This document shows positions 26,476 to 34,095 of a stretch of DNA of 51,667 bases, piece after piece. The translations under genes and the position numbers were made by a program. The DNA is from Anaerostipes hominis (ex Lee et al. 2021). Its GTDB lineage: Bacteria > Bacillota > Clostridia > Lachnospirales > Lachnospiraceae. Every line of letters begins with the position of its first letter. Position 1 is the first letter of the stretch. The DNA lies in contig NZ_NQOG01000020.1 of the NCBI RefSeq assembly GCF_002270485.1, positions 1 through 51,667 on the forward strand, written 5' to 3'. The notes under the pieces are model-generated. The model had not been told where the DNA came from. It was given only the letters and a program-made list of their open reading frames with translations, and searched no databases.

Positions 26476-26511
26476 AGAGATACTACATAAGCGTGTTAGT
26501 ATCTCTTTTTC
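26476..26511 (+). terminator. rho-independent terminator inside the island
   Basis: AGAGATACTA (26476-26485) pairs with TAGTATCTCT (26497-26506) and runs into T's. It could be the last part of the element inserted in the xre gene. Confidence 0.75.
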
Positions 26512-26712
26512 GTTGCGGTAAAACAGCAGACTATTTCATTTCCACTTGATTATCCTAAAGCTTATTGGTCTATAGTTTGTCAAGGGCTTGTTGCATGAGT
26601 AATGCTGAATAGCACCCTTTACAAAGCACAGGCTGATAAGTAACTTTTCAAAAACAGAAAAGAAATGACGATATTGAAGTATCATGCTATAATGTACACA
26701 AAGACAAATTCT

Positions 26713-26806
26713 TTAGGTTAGAATCGATGATGGGGTAAACGAAAAAGCAGTTTTGGCATTCCAGTGAACTGCCCCTTCGTTTACACCATTTTCGATTTGG
26801 CCTAAT
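26713..26806. repeat. 94-bp imperfect palindrome
   Basis: The left arm (26713-26752) and right arm (26768-26806) are nearly reverse complements. Matching blocks in order are TTAGG, AATCGA, ATGG, GTAAACGAA and GCAGTT, separated by short mismatches, around a 15-nt loop. It could be a miniature transposable element or a large RNA hairpin. It lies directly beside the IS91-type element. Confidence 0.75.
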
Positions 26807-26814
26807 TGAACAAA
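26802..26814 (+). repeat. 13-bp inverted repeat, left copy
   Basis: CTAATTGAACAAA, exact reverse complement of 29238-29250. Confidence 0.75.
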
Positions 26815-26985
26815 GTGAGTGTCCAGATAACCACTACCTATGGACTTTCAATCTTTTGCCCTTACCCGTGATTATACAGGATTTTCTGTACAGAAGCTAC
26901 AGAAATCAAATATTTTCAGATAAATAGGTACGACAACAAAACCTCAAACTTTGAGGCTTCAGAAAAAATATGGAAGAATAAGGCT

Positions 26986-28137
26986 TTAACATCTTTGTGG
27001 TTTTCGGAACTGTGGTTTTCCAAGATGGCCGCCACAGGCTTTACATACACAGACATTTATCCCATAAAGCTGCTTTAGTATCTCAGGCATCTCCTTGTCC
27101 CGGAGTTTTGAGAGATACTTTTTGCATCCAAGGATATTCCGGCATAAAGTAAGCTTCTTTCGTTTGCTGCGGGAACAAAGAAGTCCGTAATGCCGAATCC
27201 TGACAAAACGTTTTGGCGGTACATGCATTAGAAACCGCCGTATGAATTCAACTCCGGAAAGGGTCAGTTCTTTCCATTGTCCTTTGTTCCGGTAATCTTT
27301 TATAGAAAAAGTGACGTTTTCATCATCCATGCAGATGATGCGGTGATTGCTGATAGCAATTCTGTGGGTATACTTTCCAAGGTAATCAATCACAGACTGT
27401 GCTCCATTAAAAGTTTTCTTGCAATAAGGAACCCATTCCGCATCATAACAGGAATCAATCAGTTCCTTGAATGCATAATGGTTACGGTATTTTTCGGCAG
27501 TTCTATGAAACTTAAGCTGGTTCGTATTCCAGAGATTTTTCAACTCCTCCATATATTTTTCACGAAAAACCTTGGAGATGACCCATATGGGAAGAAAAAA
27601 CTCAGTACCATTGTCTTTCCATTCGTTTTTAGGTGTCAGACCATCACCAAGCAGTATTGTATGGATATGAGGATGAAAGTTCATTTCAGAACCCCATGTA
27701 TGTAAGATACAGATATATCCAACAGTAGCTCCCAGATACTTTGGATCAGTAGCCAGTTCACTGATTGTAGCAGAAGTAGCATGATACAGGGTATCATATA
27801 ATAGTTTCTGATTACTGTAAATGATTGGATTCAGAACATCCGGCACTGTAAATACTATGTGGAAGTACGGGGCATCAAGGACATCCTCTCTGCGGGCATC
27901 CATCCACATTTCCTTTGGAACAGCCTGACACATAGGGCAACAACGGTTACGGCAGGAATTATAATGAATCTGAACAGCACCACAGTCTTCGTATACACTG
28001 ACATTCGCACCGTAAGCCCCTGTTTTGCAGTTCAAGATGTTTCGGGCAACTTTTGCCTGTTCCGGAGAAGGAGAATGCTTTTCAAGATATGCTGGATAAA
28101 AACGAAGAAAGATATCCTGCACGGTTGGTTTATTCAT
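26986..28137 (-). CDS. IS91-family transposase
   Basis: A 383-residue rolling-circle-type transposase. The N-terminal zinc-binding domain has a Cys cluster (NSCRNRCCPMCQ), followed by the HUH region (FHPHIHTILLGDG, two His of the metal site) and later Tyr residues of the Y1/Y2 active site. A C-terminal CVCKACGGHL may bind zinc. The frame extends to 28161, but AGAAGGTG before the ATG at 28137 and an 8-nt overlap with the integrase stop favour that start. No internal stop is seen. Confidence 0.87.
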   Translation of the reverse strand: MNKPTVQDIFLRFYPAYLEKHSPSPEQAKVARNILNCKTGAYGANVSVYEDCGAVQIHYNSCRNRCCPMCQAVPKEMWMDARREDVLDAPYFHIVFTVPDVLNPIIYSNQKLLYDTLYHATSATISELATDPKYLGATVGYICILHTWGSEMNFHPHIHTILLGDGLTPKNEWKDNGTEFFLPIWVISKVFREKYMEELKNLWNTNQLKFHRTAEKYRNHYAFKELIDSCYDAEWVPYCKKTFNGAQSVIDYLGKYTHRIAISNHRIICMDDENVTFSIKDYRNKGQWKELTLSGVEFIRRFLMHVPPKRFVRIRHYGLLCSRSKRKKLTLCRNILGCKKYLSKLRDKEMPEILKQLYGINVCVCKACGGHLGKPQFRKPQRC

Positions 28138-28981
28138 GGACAGCACCTTCTTTCCTGTCAAATGGACTTTGGATTCCCATCAGGGATTTATTGCTGACAT
28201 GAAGATAAACTTCCGTGGATTTTGGATCACGGTGTCCAAGCAGTGCCTGAATATTTTGCCGTTCTATCCCCTGCTCCATCAGATGAGTTGCAAAGCTATG
28301 GCGAAGACAGTGGGGAGTTGCCTTCTTGGGAAGTCCAGCATCAGATACTGCCCGACGCATCACCTGCTCCAGTGTACTGACTGTCAGGTAATTGCCAGTG
28401 AATTTATTAGGAAACAGGATTCCGCGGGGACGTCCTTTCTCAAACCAGTATTGTGTAAGGATATCCAGGCACCGCTTGGAAAGGATTGTATAGCGATCCA
28501 TCCGGTTCTTTGTATCCCGGACATGGATCTGCATATTTGAGCGGGAAATGTCATCATAATGCAGGTGAATCACTTCGGAAACCCGCATTCCGGAAGAATA
28601 CATTATTGCAAACATAGCCTTATATTTGATATCATCGACAGTTTCTAATTGACGGTCGATTTCATCAATAGTCAGTACTATTGGAAGCTTGTGTTCCAGA
28701 ATCATCCGTGGGACCATGATGTCATCCCAAAGGATGTGCAGGACATTCCGATAGAAAAAACGGATGGCAGAATTATAAAGATTCAGGGTTGTGGCTTTCA
28801 GCCCTTCATCTATTTTAGCAAGCAAAAAAGTCCTGACATCCTGACAGGTAAGTTCCTCCGGATTCTTACCCTGATATTTCAGAAAGTAAGAGACATAGTT
28901 TTTATAACAGTTGATGGAACGTTCTTTAAGATTCCGGATTTTTGCGGCTTCCTCAAGTTTTTCTAAGTATTTTTCGTACAT
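28130..28981 (-). CDS. tyrosine-type recombinase/integrase
   Basis: A 283-residue site-specific recombinase with an N-terminal SAM-like core-binding domain (1-90) and a catalytic domain. Visible active-site residues are the Arg in SSGMRVSEV, HCLRHSFATHL (His-x-x-Arg), His in LGHRD and Tyr in STEVYLHV. The ATG at 28981 has GGAGG 8 nt upstream and is preferred over 28996. Its 8-nt overlap with the IS91-type transposase gene suggests the pair move together. Confidence 0.88.
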   Translation of the reverse strand: MYEKYLEKLEEAAKIRNLKERSINCYKNYVSYFLKYQGKNPEELTCQDVRTFLLAKIDEGLKATTLNLYNSAIRFFYRNVLHILWDDIMVPRMILEHKLPIVLTIDEIDRQLETVDDIKYKAMFAIMYSSGMRVSEVIHLHYDDISRSNMQIHVRDTKNRMDRYTILSKRCLDILTQYWFEKGRPRGILFPNKFTGNYLTVSTLEQVMRRAVSDAGLPKKATPHCLRHSFATHLMEQGIERQNIQALLGHRDPKSTEVYLHVSNKSLMGIQSPFDRKEGAVHE

Positions 28982-29355
28982 AATAAAATCCTCCATGTAA
29001 AATCAGTAGTATCAAAAAGTCACTGCTTTACACGGAGGCGCATTTGGGTCATAAAACCGCTTGCCAACCAAGCGGAAGGGTGTTATTCTTTTCATAGGCA
29101 GTGGGAAGGTCGATCCTGTTTGATTGTTTGGTGTGGTAACTTAACAATACTACTTTTAGGACTTGCTTTCCACTGTTTTTATTACAGAAAACAGAAAATC
29201 GCTATGTCACAGCCTTGGTAGGCCATCGCGCAGCGATTTTGTTCAATTAGAATTTGGAGTGATAAACAATGAAATTATTTAACTGGGGTGGAAGAGAATA
29301 AACACATACTTCTTCGATTTAACAGACTATGAATATTTAAGGAGAACAATGAAGT
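28982..29355. other. gap between integrase and acetyltransferase
   Basis: No gene seen. It holds a CCGCTTG/CAAGCGG hairpin (29057-29075), an ATCGC/GCGAT hairpin near 29225-29237 and the right 13-bp inverted repeat at 29238-29250. Confidence 0.5.
29238..29250 (-). repeat. 13-bp inverted repeat, right copy
   Basis: TTTGTTCAATTAG, exact reverse complement of 26802-26814. An ATCGC-GCA-GCGAT hairpin lies immediately inside it. Confidence 0.75.
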
Positions 29356-29883
29356 ATGAGTAAATTGATTTTATTTCCTGTTGCAGAGCAAGAAAAGCCG
29401 CTCTTTATTAAACAAGTCCAAGAAGCATTCCAAGTTGGATATGAGTCTGAATATGGCTTATGCGATGACATAATTCTTCCGGAAAAAGATATTGAAGAAT
29501 CTTTCACAGCGAAAGGAGCAGAGACATACTTTGCTTTGATTGACGGCGAAATTGTAGGTGGAGCTGTAATTGTAATCAATACTGAGACGAGAAAAAACTA
29601 TCTGGATTTGTTATATGTAAAGGTTGGTTGTCAGAGCAAAGGCACGGGACAAGCCCTTTGGAAGACAATCGAAGAACTTCATCCTGAGACGGAGGTTTGG
29701 GAAACACATACGCCTTATTTTGAAAAAAGAAACATCCACTTTTATGTGAACAGATTAGGATTTCATATCGTAGAATTTTATAATCAATATCACAAAGACC
29801 CTCATCAAAACGGAGAGCCTGCCGGCGGAATGCCGGAAGAAAGAGGATATGATTTTTTCAGATTTGAGAAGATAATGAAATAG
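29356..29883 (+). CDS. GNAT-family N-acetyltransferase
   Basis: A 175-residue acetyltransferase. The acetyl-CoA motif is VGCQSKGTGQALW in the expected place after the LDLLYVKV strand, and FYVNRLGFHIVEFYN matches the C-terminal GNAT strands. The acceptor substrate is unknown. ATG 29356 has GGAGAA about 10 nt upstream. It is an intact cargo-like gene within a damaged mobile island, outside the IS91-type repeats and 14 nt before a group II intron fragment. Confidence 0.85.
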   Translation: MSKLILFPVAEQEKPLFIKQVQEAFQVGYESEYGLCDDIILPEKDIEESFTAKGAETYFALIDGEIVGGAVIVINTETRKNYLDLLYVKVGCQSKGTGQALWKTIEELHPETEVWETHTPYFEKRNIHFYVNRLGFHIVEFYNQYHKDPHQNGEPAGGMPEERGYDFFRFEKIMK

Positions 29884-29896
29884 ACAACTTCCAGTT

Positions 29897-30485
29897 GTGC
29901 GCCCAGCAAAGGGCAATTAACCCAGCAGGTGCAAATCCTGTCTGCGAAGGTCCAGCCAACCAGCAGTAGCCAGAACTGTTCGGCACTGCGGGGTCAAAGA
30001 GCCAGTCATGCTTGACATTGTGGTTAGTTGTCAACTGGGGAGAGCCTGACACTTCTTGGAGACAAGTACGTCCTATCAACTAGAAGATGGAGATGGACGG
30101 ATGGGCGGCAGGCAGTCGGATAGCTTCATAGTACCGGGGAGACCGGGTAATGCCGGTGGAGGGAAGGGGGCTACATAGTAACGGTCTTTCTGAGGACACA
30201 TCAACCGTGCCCAGGAACGGAGGTATTGATGGGAACGAAATTAGAGAGAATAGCAGAAATATCGGAGACAACGCCGAAGCCGGAGTTCACGTCTCTATAT
30301 CACTTGATAAATGCTGAAATGTTAAAACAGTGTCATAAATAATTGGATGGAAACAAGGCAGTAGGCATAGACAAAGTGACGAAAGAAGAGTATGGGGAAC
30401 ATCTGGAAGAAAACATTACAAATCTTGTAGAGCGGCTGAAGAACAGGGCATATAAGCCACTGCCATCGCTAAGAGCATTATACCT
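29897..30485 (+). mobile_element. 5' fragment of a group II intron
   Basis: The sequence starts GTGCGCCC, the usual 5' end of bacterial group II introns, and continues through the domain I-III-like region into the beginning of a reverse transcriptase gene at 30229. The rest of the RT, domain V and domain VI are missing: the sequence changes near 30485. It therefore cannot splice or move on its own. Confidence 0.78.
30229..30483 (+). pseudogene. N-terminal fragment of a group II intron reverse transcriptase (LtrA-like)
   Basis: From ATG 30229 the translation MGTKLERIAEISETTPKPEF is the standard LtrA-type start. A TAA at 30340-30342 replaces a sense codon in the KQCHK-LDGNKAVGID region; the frame then continues to YKPLP and stops resembling RT. 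Both truncated and nonsense-mutated. Confidence 0.8.
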
Positions 30486-30489
30486 TACA

Positions 30490-30819
30490 AAAGGCTTTAA
30501 ATTGGCTGCAACGACAGGTAGCACCAACCATAAAAATGGTACAGGAACTGGACAAGGAAAACCATACAACGACACTGAAAGATATGATAGAACAGGCAGA
30601 ACTGAAAGACAAGCACTAAGTAAAATGGAACAGGACATGGTAGGTGCTGAAAAGTGGATTGAGTTAATCAAGGAATATTCCGTACCAAAGGAACTGACAG
30701 CACCATTATTAAATGCAATGATAGAAAAAATCCTTATTCATGACGCAACAACGAATGAGGATAACGAAAGAATACAGGAAATAGAGATATATTACCGATT
30801 TATTGGAAAAGTAGACTGA
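30490..30819 (+). pseudogene. 3' end of a large serine recombinase (DUF4368-type tail)
   Basis: From about 30622 the frame reads KMEQDMVGAEKWIELIKEY, then APLLNAMIEKILIHD and ends EIEIYYRFIGKVD. This is the conserved C-terminal tail of serine recombinases of conjugative/mobilisable elements. The catalytic N-terminal domain is absent. Between 30490 and 30620 the sequence matches no family I know; a second frame gives APTIKMVQELDKEN. The tail ends 34 nt before the 3' half of the split xre gene, the place expected for the recombinase end of an inserted element. Confidence 0.75.
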
Positions 30820-30853
30820 TAATGAGGGTTCATATCTTTAACTAAGGGAAAGC

Positions 30854-31280
30854 GGGACTACAACACCGGAGATGAAGAAACTGATGGAATTGAGCAGAAT
30901 TTTTCATATCAGCATGGATGAGTTGGTTGGAAATTCTGGTGCATCGGGAGAAAAGGAAGCAGTCTATGTGACTGTGAATCTCCACTATGAATAATAAAGC
31001 AAAAGGAATCATAGCCATTGGAAACTTTGCTGCTGGTCTTTTCTCCGTGGGTCTGCTCTCTGCGGGGCTGATTTCCATAGGAGAATGTGCTTTAGCCACC
31101 CACATTGCTGTGGGAGGTTATGTCAATGCACACATAGTCATCGGAGGAGCTGCTGACGGAACATTTACTTTCACAGAAAAAGGGACGGCAGCCTGCGAAG
31201 AAATCAGACAAACGATCCTGAGGGAATATCCCCGTATATGGAAATTCTTGATCCGGTTATTTTCAGCAGCCATGAGGTGA
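30854..31280 (+). pseudogene. 3' half of the disrupted Xre-family regulator gene
   Basis: From 30854 the frame reads TTTPEMKKLMELSRIFHIS and MDELVG, the direct continuation of the HTH domain that breaks off at about 26400. It ends at TAA 30992. A second frame from 30987 then gives KAKGIIAIGNFAAGLFSVG and further IG-rich hydrophobic repeats to 31280, the membrane-repeat C-terminus seen in such regulators. The two parts are out of frame and the segment between them seems deleted. Confidence 0.72.
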
Positions 31281-31334
31281 AACAGAAGATAGAGAAGAAA
31301 ACTTGGAATTTTTATTCCCTATTAATGAAAAGTG

Positions 31335-31343
31335 TGTTATACT
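31335..31343 (+). promoter_or_regulatory. extended -10 promoter for the que operon
   Basis: TGTTATACT: TATACT with the extended TGn. The -35 is weak. The start (about 31350) would precede the riboswitch. Confidence 0.6.
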
Positions 31344-31361
31344 CATTTAGTTATTGTAAAT

Positions 31362-31410
31362 ATGTCAGACAGTTCATTCGTACCATCCTGTCTTTAAACA
31401 AAACTAGGAC
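31362..31410 (+). promoter_or_regulatory. preQ1 riboswitch, class I-like
   Basis: AGACAG (31367-31372) pairs with CTGTCT (31388-31393) around a loop TTCATTCGTACCATC. An A-rich tail AAACAAAACTAGG (31396-31408) follows, as in preQ1-I aptamers (stem P1, loop starting UUC with ACC, tail AAAAAACUA). A strong terminator 55 nt downstream can serve as the expression platform, and the operon it precedes makes preQ0, the precursor of preQ1. Ligand-induced termination is expected. Confidence 0.75.
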
Positions 31411-31461
31411 AAAATAAGAGGATATGATCAGACATATTTCTTATGTCTTAGATGAATGCTT

Positions 31462-31498
31462 AGAGACACGGACACCGCGGGTGGCGTGTCTTTTACTG
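31462..31498 (+). terminator. attenuator terminator of the que operon
   Basis: AGACACG (31464-31470) and CGTGTCT (31485-31491) with inner CACC/GGTG form a strong stem followed by TTTT. It lies between the riboswitch and queD. Confidence 0.8.
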
Positions 31499-31567
31499 TT
31501 TCATGGGGTTCTTTTCGGAAGAAGGCCTGAAACAGCGGGAAATAGAAAACGAGAGAAAGGGATAAAC

Positions 31568-31987
31568 ATGTACCAGTTAAATACACATGCGTCTTTTGAC
31601 TCCGCACATTTTCTGGCGGGATACGAGGGCAAGTGCAGAAATCTGCACGGACACCGGTGGAAACTATCGGTGACGATCCAAAAGGAAAAAGTAGAAGAAC
31701 AGGGCCAGACCAGGGGGATGGTCGTAGACTTCGGCGAATTAAAGGACAAGGTAAAAGAAATCGCAGACGAGTTTGACCATGCTCTGATCGTGGAAAAAGA
31801 CACACTGAAGACCAAGACGATAGAAGCACTGAGAGAAGAAGATTTCCGGATTATTGAAGTTAAATTCCGCCCTACGGCAGAGAATTTTGCCAGATATTTT
31901 TATGACCGGATCAAACAGGACGGCTATGACGTTTCTTATGTGGAAGTATATGAGACGCCGAATAACTGTGCCATTTACGGAGAATAG
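31568..31987 (+). CDS. queD: 6-carboxy-5,6,7,8-tetrahydropterin synthase
   Basis: QueD (139 aa) turns dihydroneopterin triphosphate into 6-carboxytetrahydropterin, the second step to preQ0. Zinc ligands His14, His27 and His29 (HFLAG and NLHGHRW) and the catalytic Cys23 are in place. The frame runs back to 31424 through the attenuator, but ATG 31568, preceded by AGAAAGG, gives the conserved start MYQLNTHASFDSAH. It is followed at 2 nt by queE. Confidence 0.94.
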   Translation: MYQLNTHASFDSAHFLAGYEGKCRNLHGHRWKLSVTIQKEKVEEQGQTRGMVVDFGELKDKVKEIADEFDHALIVEKDTLKTKTIEALREEDFRIIEVKFRPTAENFARYFYDRIKQDGYDVSYVEVYETPNNCAIYGE

Positions 31988-31989
31988 CG

Positions 31990-32658
31990 ATGGAAGTTTT
32001 TAAAATAGCAGAAAGCTTTGTGAGTATCAACGGCGAGGGGAAGAAGGCGGGCCGGCTTTCTATGTTTATTCGCCTTCGGGGATGTAATTTAAACTGTTCC
32101 TACTGCGATACCAAATGGGCCATCAGCAAAAAAGGTGAGGCGGATCTCATGACGGCTGCGGAAGTGGCGCAGATGGTAAAGGAGTCAGAAGCAGATCTGG
32201 TAACATTGACCGGGGGAGAACCTCTGCTGGATGAAAATATCAGCGAATTGATTGGAAGTATTTTGTCACTTCCAAAGACAGAACTGGAAATTGAAACGAA
32301 CGGAAGTATTCCCATCCGCCCATGGAGAGAGCGGGATGCGAGATTTTCGATGACGATGGACTATAAACTGCCCTCCAGCGGCATGGAGGAGTCCATGTAC
32401 CTTGAAAATATGGAAGAATTAAAGCCGTGGGATGTCGTAAAGTTTGTGATAGGGACAAGAGAAGATCTGGAGAAGGCAAAAGAAGTTATCGAACGGTTTT
32501 CTCTCTGTGAAAAGGCGATCGTGTATTTCAGTCCGGTTTTCGGTGCCATACCTCCGGATGAGATCGTGGAGTTTATGAAAGAACACAGGATGAATAAAGT
32601 CAGGTTTCAGATCCAGATCCATAAAGTTGTCTGGAATCCGGAGCGGAAGGGAGTCTAA
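31990..32658 (+). CDS. queE: 7-carboxy-7-deazaguanine synthase
   Basis: QueE (222 aa) is a radical SAM enzyme that rearranges carboxytetrahydropterin to 7-carboxy-7-deazaguanine. The [4Fe-4S] motif is Cys32-x3-Cys36-x2-Cys39 in GCNLNCSYCDTKW. GGEP (TLTGGEPLL) and a glycine-rich N-terminal SINGEG are also present. It sits 2 nt after queD, so translation is coupled. Confidence 0.94.
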   Translation: MEVFKIAESFVSINGEGKKAGRLSMFIRLRGCNLNCSYCDTKWAISKKGEADLMTAAEVAQMVKESEADLVTLTGGEPLLDENISELIGSILSLPKTELEIETNGSIPIRPWRERDARFSMTMDYKLPSSGMEESMYLENMEELKPWDVVKFVIGTREDLEKAKEVIERFSLCEKAIVYFSPVFGAIPPDEIVEFMKEHRMNKVRFQIQIHKVVWNPERKGV

Positions 32659-32664
32659 GAAGCT

Positions 32665-33252
32665 ATGGCAATCGATAAAGAAGCAGTCAAAAAACATATC
32701 AGAGGTATCCTGGAAGCGCTGGGGGATAATCCGGACCGGGAGGGTCTTAAGGAGACGCCGGACCGTGTAGCCAGGATGTATGAAGAAGTGTTTGAGGGGA
32801 TGAATTACAGCAATGACCAGATTGCAGAAATGTACTCTAAAACCTTTGAGGACGATCTGTCTGTAAAAAATCATAAGGATATGGTCGTTGTAAAAGACAT
32901 CGATATATTCAGCTACTGTGAACACCATCTGGCCCTTATGTACAATATGAAAGTCACTGTGGCATATCAGCCGAAAGAAAAGATTCTGGGACTGAGCAAG
33001 ATCGCAAGGATCTGTGACATGGTCGGCAAAAGGCTTCAGCTCCAGGAACGGATCGGGTCAGATATCGCAGAGATCATCTCCAAAGTGGCAGGGACAGAGG
33101 ATGTAGCTGTGCTCATCGAAGGAAATCACAGCTGTATGAGCGCCAGGGGCATTAAGAAAAATCAGGCAAAGACCATTACATCTACGTTGAGAGGGAAGTT
33201 TGAAAATGACTCTGCCATGGAGAACCGCTTTTATATGCTCGCAGAAAGATAA
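32665..33252 (+). CDS. folE: GTP cyclohydrolase I
   Basis: FolE (195 aa) opens GTP to dihydroneopterin triphosphate, feeding both folate and queuosine. Zinc ligands Cys85 and His88 (YCEHHLALM) and Cys157 (NHSCMSARG) are visible, as is the LQLQERI motif. In this operon its evident job is supplying QueD. No other folate gene is adjacent. Confidence 0.95.
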   Translation: MAIDKEAVKKHIRGILEALGDNPDREGLKETPDRVARMYEEVFEGMNYSNDQIAEMYSKTFEDDLSVKNHKDMVVVKDIDIFSYCEHHLALMYNMKVTVAYQPKEKILGLSKIARICDMVGKRLQLQERIGSDIAEIISKVAGTEDVAVLIEGNHSCMSARGIKKNQAKTITSTLRGKFENDSAMENRFYMLAER

Positions 33253-33269
33253 GAGGAGGAAAGAAAACT

Positions 33270-33932
33270 ATGTCAAAACCGACAAAAGCAGTTGTAGTAT
33301 TCAGTGGGGGACAGGACAGTACCACCTGTCTGTTCTGGGCAAAGAAAAAATATGAAGAAGTTATCGCGCTTTCTTTTAATTACGGACAGAAGCATTCGGA
33401 TGAATTGATTTGTGCCAAAGAAATCTGCAAAAAATATGGCGTAGAGCATCATATTCTGGATATGGCCCTCTTAAACCAGCTGGCGCCCAACTCATTGACG
33501 AGGGCAGATATTGAGGTGGACAAAGAGGCGCCTGAAACGGGTACGCCGAATTCCTTTGTAGACGGAAGGAATATGCTGTTTCTTACCTTTGCGGCAGTAT
33601 TTGCAAAGCAGAGAGATATCCATGTACTGGTGACCGGCGTGTCCCAGAGCGATTTCAGCGGATATCCGGACTGCAGACATGTATTTATTACGTCTCTGGA
33701 AACGACGCTGACTCTGGCGATGGATTACGAGTTTGAAGTGATTACGCCTCTCATGTGGATCGACAAAAAAGAAACATGGAAAATGGCCGATGATCTGGGA
33801 GTATTTGATGTGATAAGACATGAAACACTGACCTGCTATAATGGAGTCAGGGGGGACGGATGCGGAGAATGTCCTGCGTGCAGACTCAGAAGGCGGGGGA
33901 TGGAAGCCTATCTTTCGGAGCGAAAGAAATAA
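33270..33932 (+). CDS. queC: 7-cyano-7-deazaguanine (preQ0) synthase
   Basis: QueC (220 aa) converts carboxydeazaguanine to preQ0 using ATP and ammonia. The PP-loop SGGQDS (12-17) binds ATP. The zinc site is the Cys cluster [11 protein letters not shown] near the C-terminus with the earlier TCYNG. RBS GAGGAGG. It is the last gene of queD-queE-folE-queC; queF and tgt are not in the window, so the later steps are encoded elsewhere. Confidence 0.95.
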   Translation: MSKPTKAVVVFSGGQDSTTCLFWAKKKYEEVIALSFNYGQKHSDELICAKEICKKYGVEHHILDMALLNQLAPNSLTRADIEVDKEAPETGTPNSFVDGRNMLFLTFAAVFAKQRDIHVLVTGVSQSDFSGYPDCRHVFITSLETTLTLAMDYEFEVITPLMWIDKKETWKMADDLGVFDVIRHETLTCYNGVRGDGCGECPACRLRRRGMEAYLSERKK

Positions 33933-34003
33933 AGAACAAATGTCAATGTCATATAGTCAATATTAGAACATTTGTGTGAGTGTGTTTTTGTTGCAGATTT
34001 TTA

Positions 34004-34032
34004 TTGATAAAACATTAACAAAGCAGTACAAT
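34004..34032 (+). promoter_or_regulatory. SigA promoter of adh overlapped by a Rex-like operator
   Basis: TTGATA (34004-34009), 17 nt, TACAAT (34027-34032). The same -35 begins the palindrome TTGATAA-AACA-TTAACAA (34004-34021), which matches the Rex operator form TTGTTAA-N4-TTAACAA with one mismatch. Rex senses NADH/NAD+ and represses fermentative genes. A site on the -35 of an alcohol dehydrogenase fits that role. Confidence 0.75.
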
Positions 34033-34095
34033 AAGAATGTAACCATTGGTCAGGGTTGTCAACATTTCAATCCTCTGCAGCAAAGGAGATAACGT

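Larger units (their letters stand above)
26512..26985. other. non-coding flank of the IS91-type element
   Basis: No gene seen. It contains the long palindrome at 26713-26806, one copy of a 13-bp inverted repeat at 26802-26814, and the non-coding sequence downstream of the transposase. Confidence 0.5.
26802..29250 (-). mobile_element. IS91-type element with companion tyrosine integrase
   Basis: Two overlapping minus-strand genes, a tyrosine recombinase followed by an IS91-family transposase, are bracketed by a 13-bp perfect inverted repeat (26802-26814 and 29238-29250). IS91 elements usually lack inverted repeats and insert next to GAAC/GTTC. Here both repeats contain that tetramer (TTGAAC and GTTCAA), with the GAAC at the transposase 3' side where oriIS is expected. 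The true ends may lie just inside the repeats. Both genes are intact, so the element may be active. Confidence 0.65.

Noticed and set aside
27277-28966. Several plus-strand open frames over the transposase and integrase
   Set aside because: They are shadows of the minus-strand genes, which have clear family motifs and RBSs.
30343-30819. 158-codon frame as a single gene
   Set aside because: Its two ends belong to different families (RT and serine recombinase), and its first codon follows a nonsense mutation in the RT.
31424-31567. 48-residue N-terminal extension of QueD
   Set aside because: The stretch is the riboswitch expression platform with a terminator hairpin; homologues begin at MYQLNTH.
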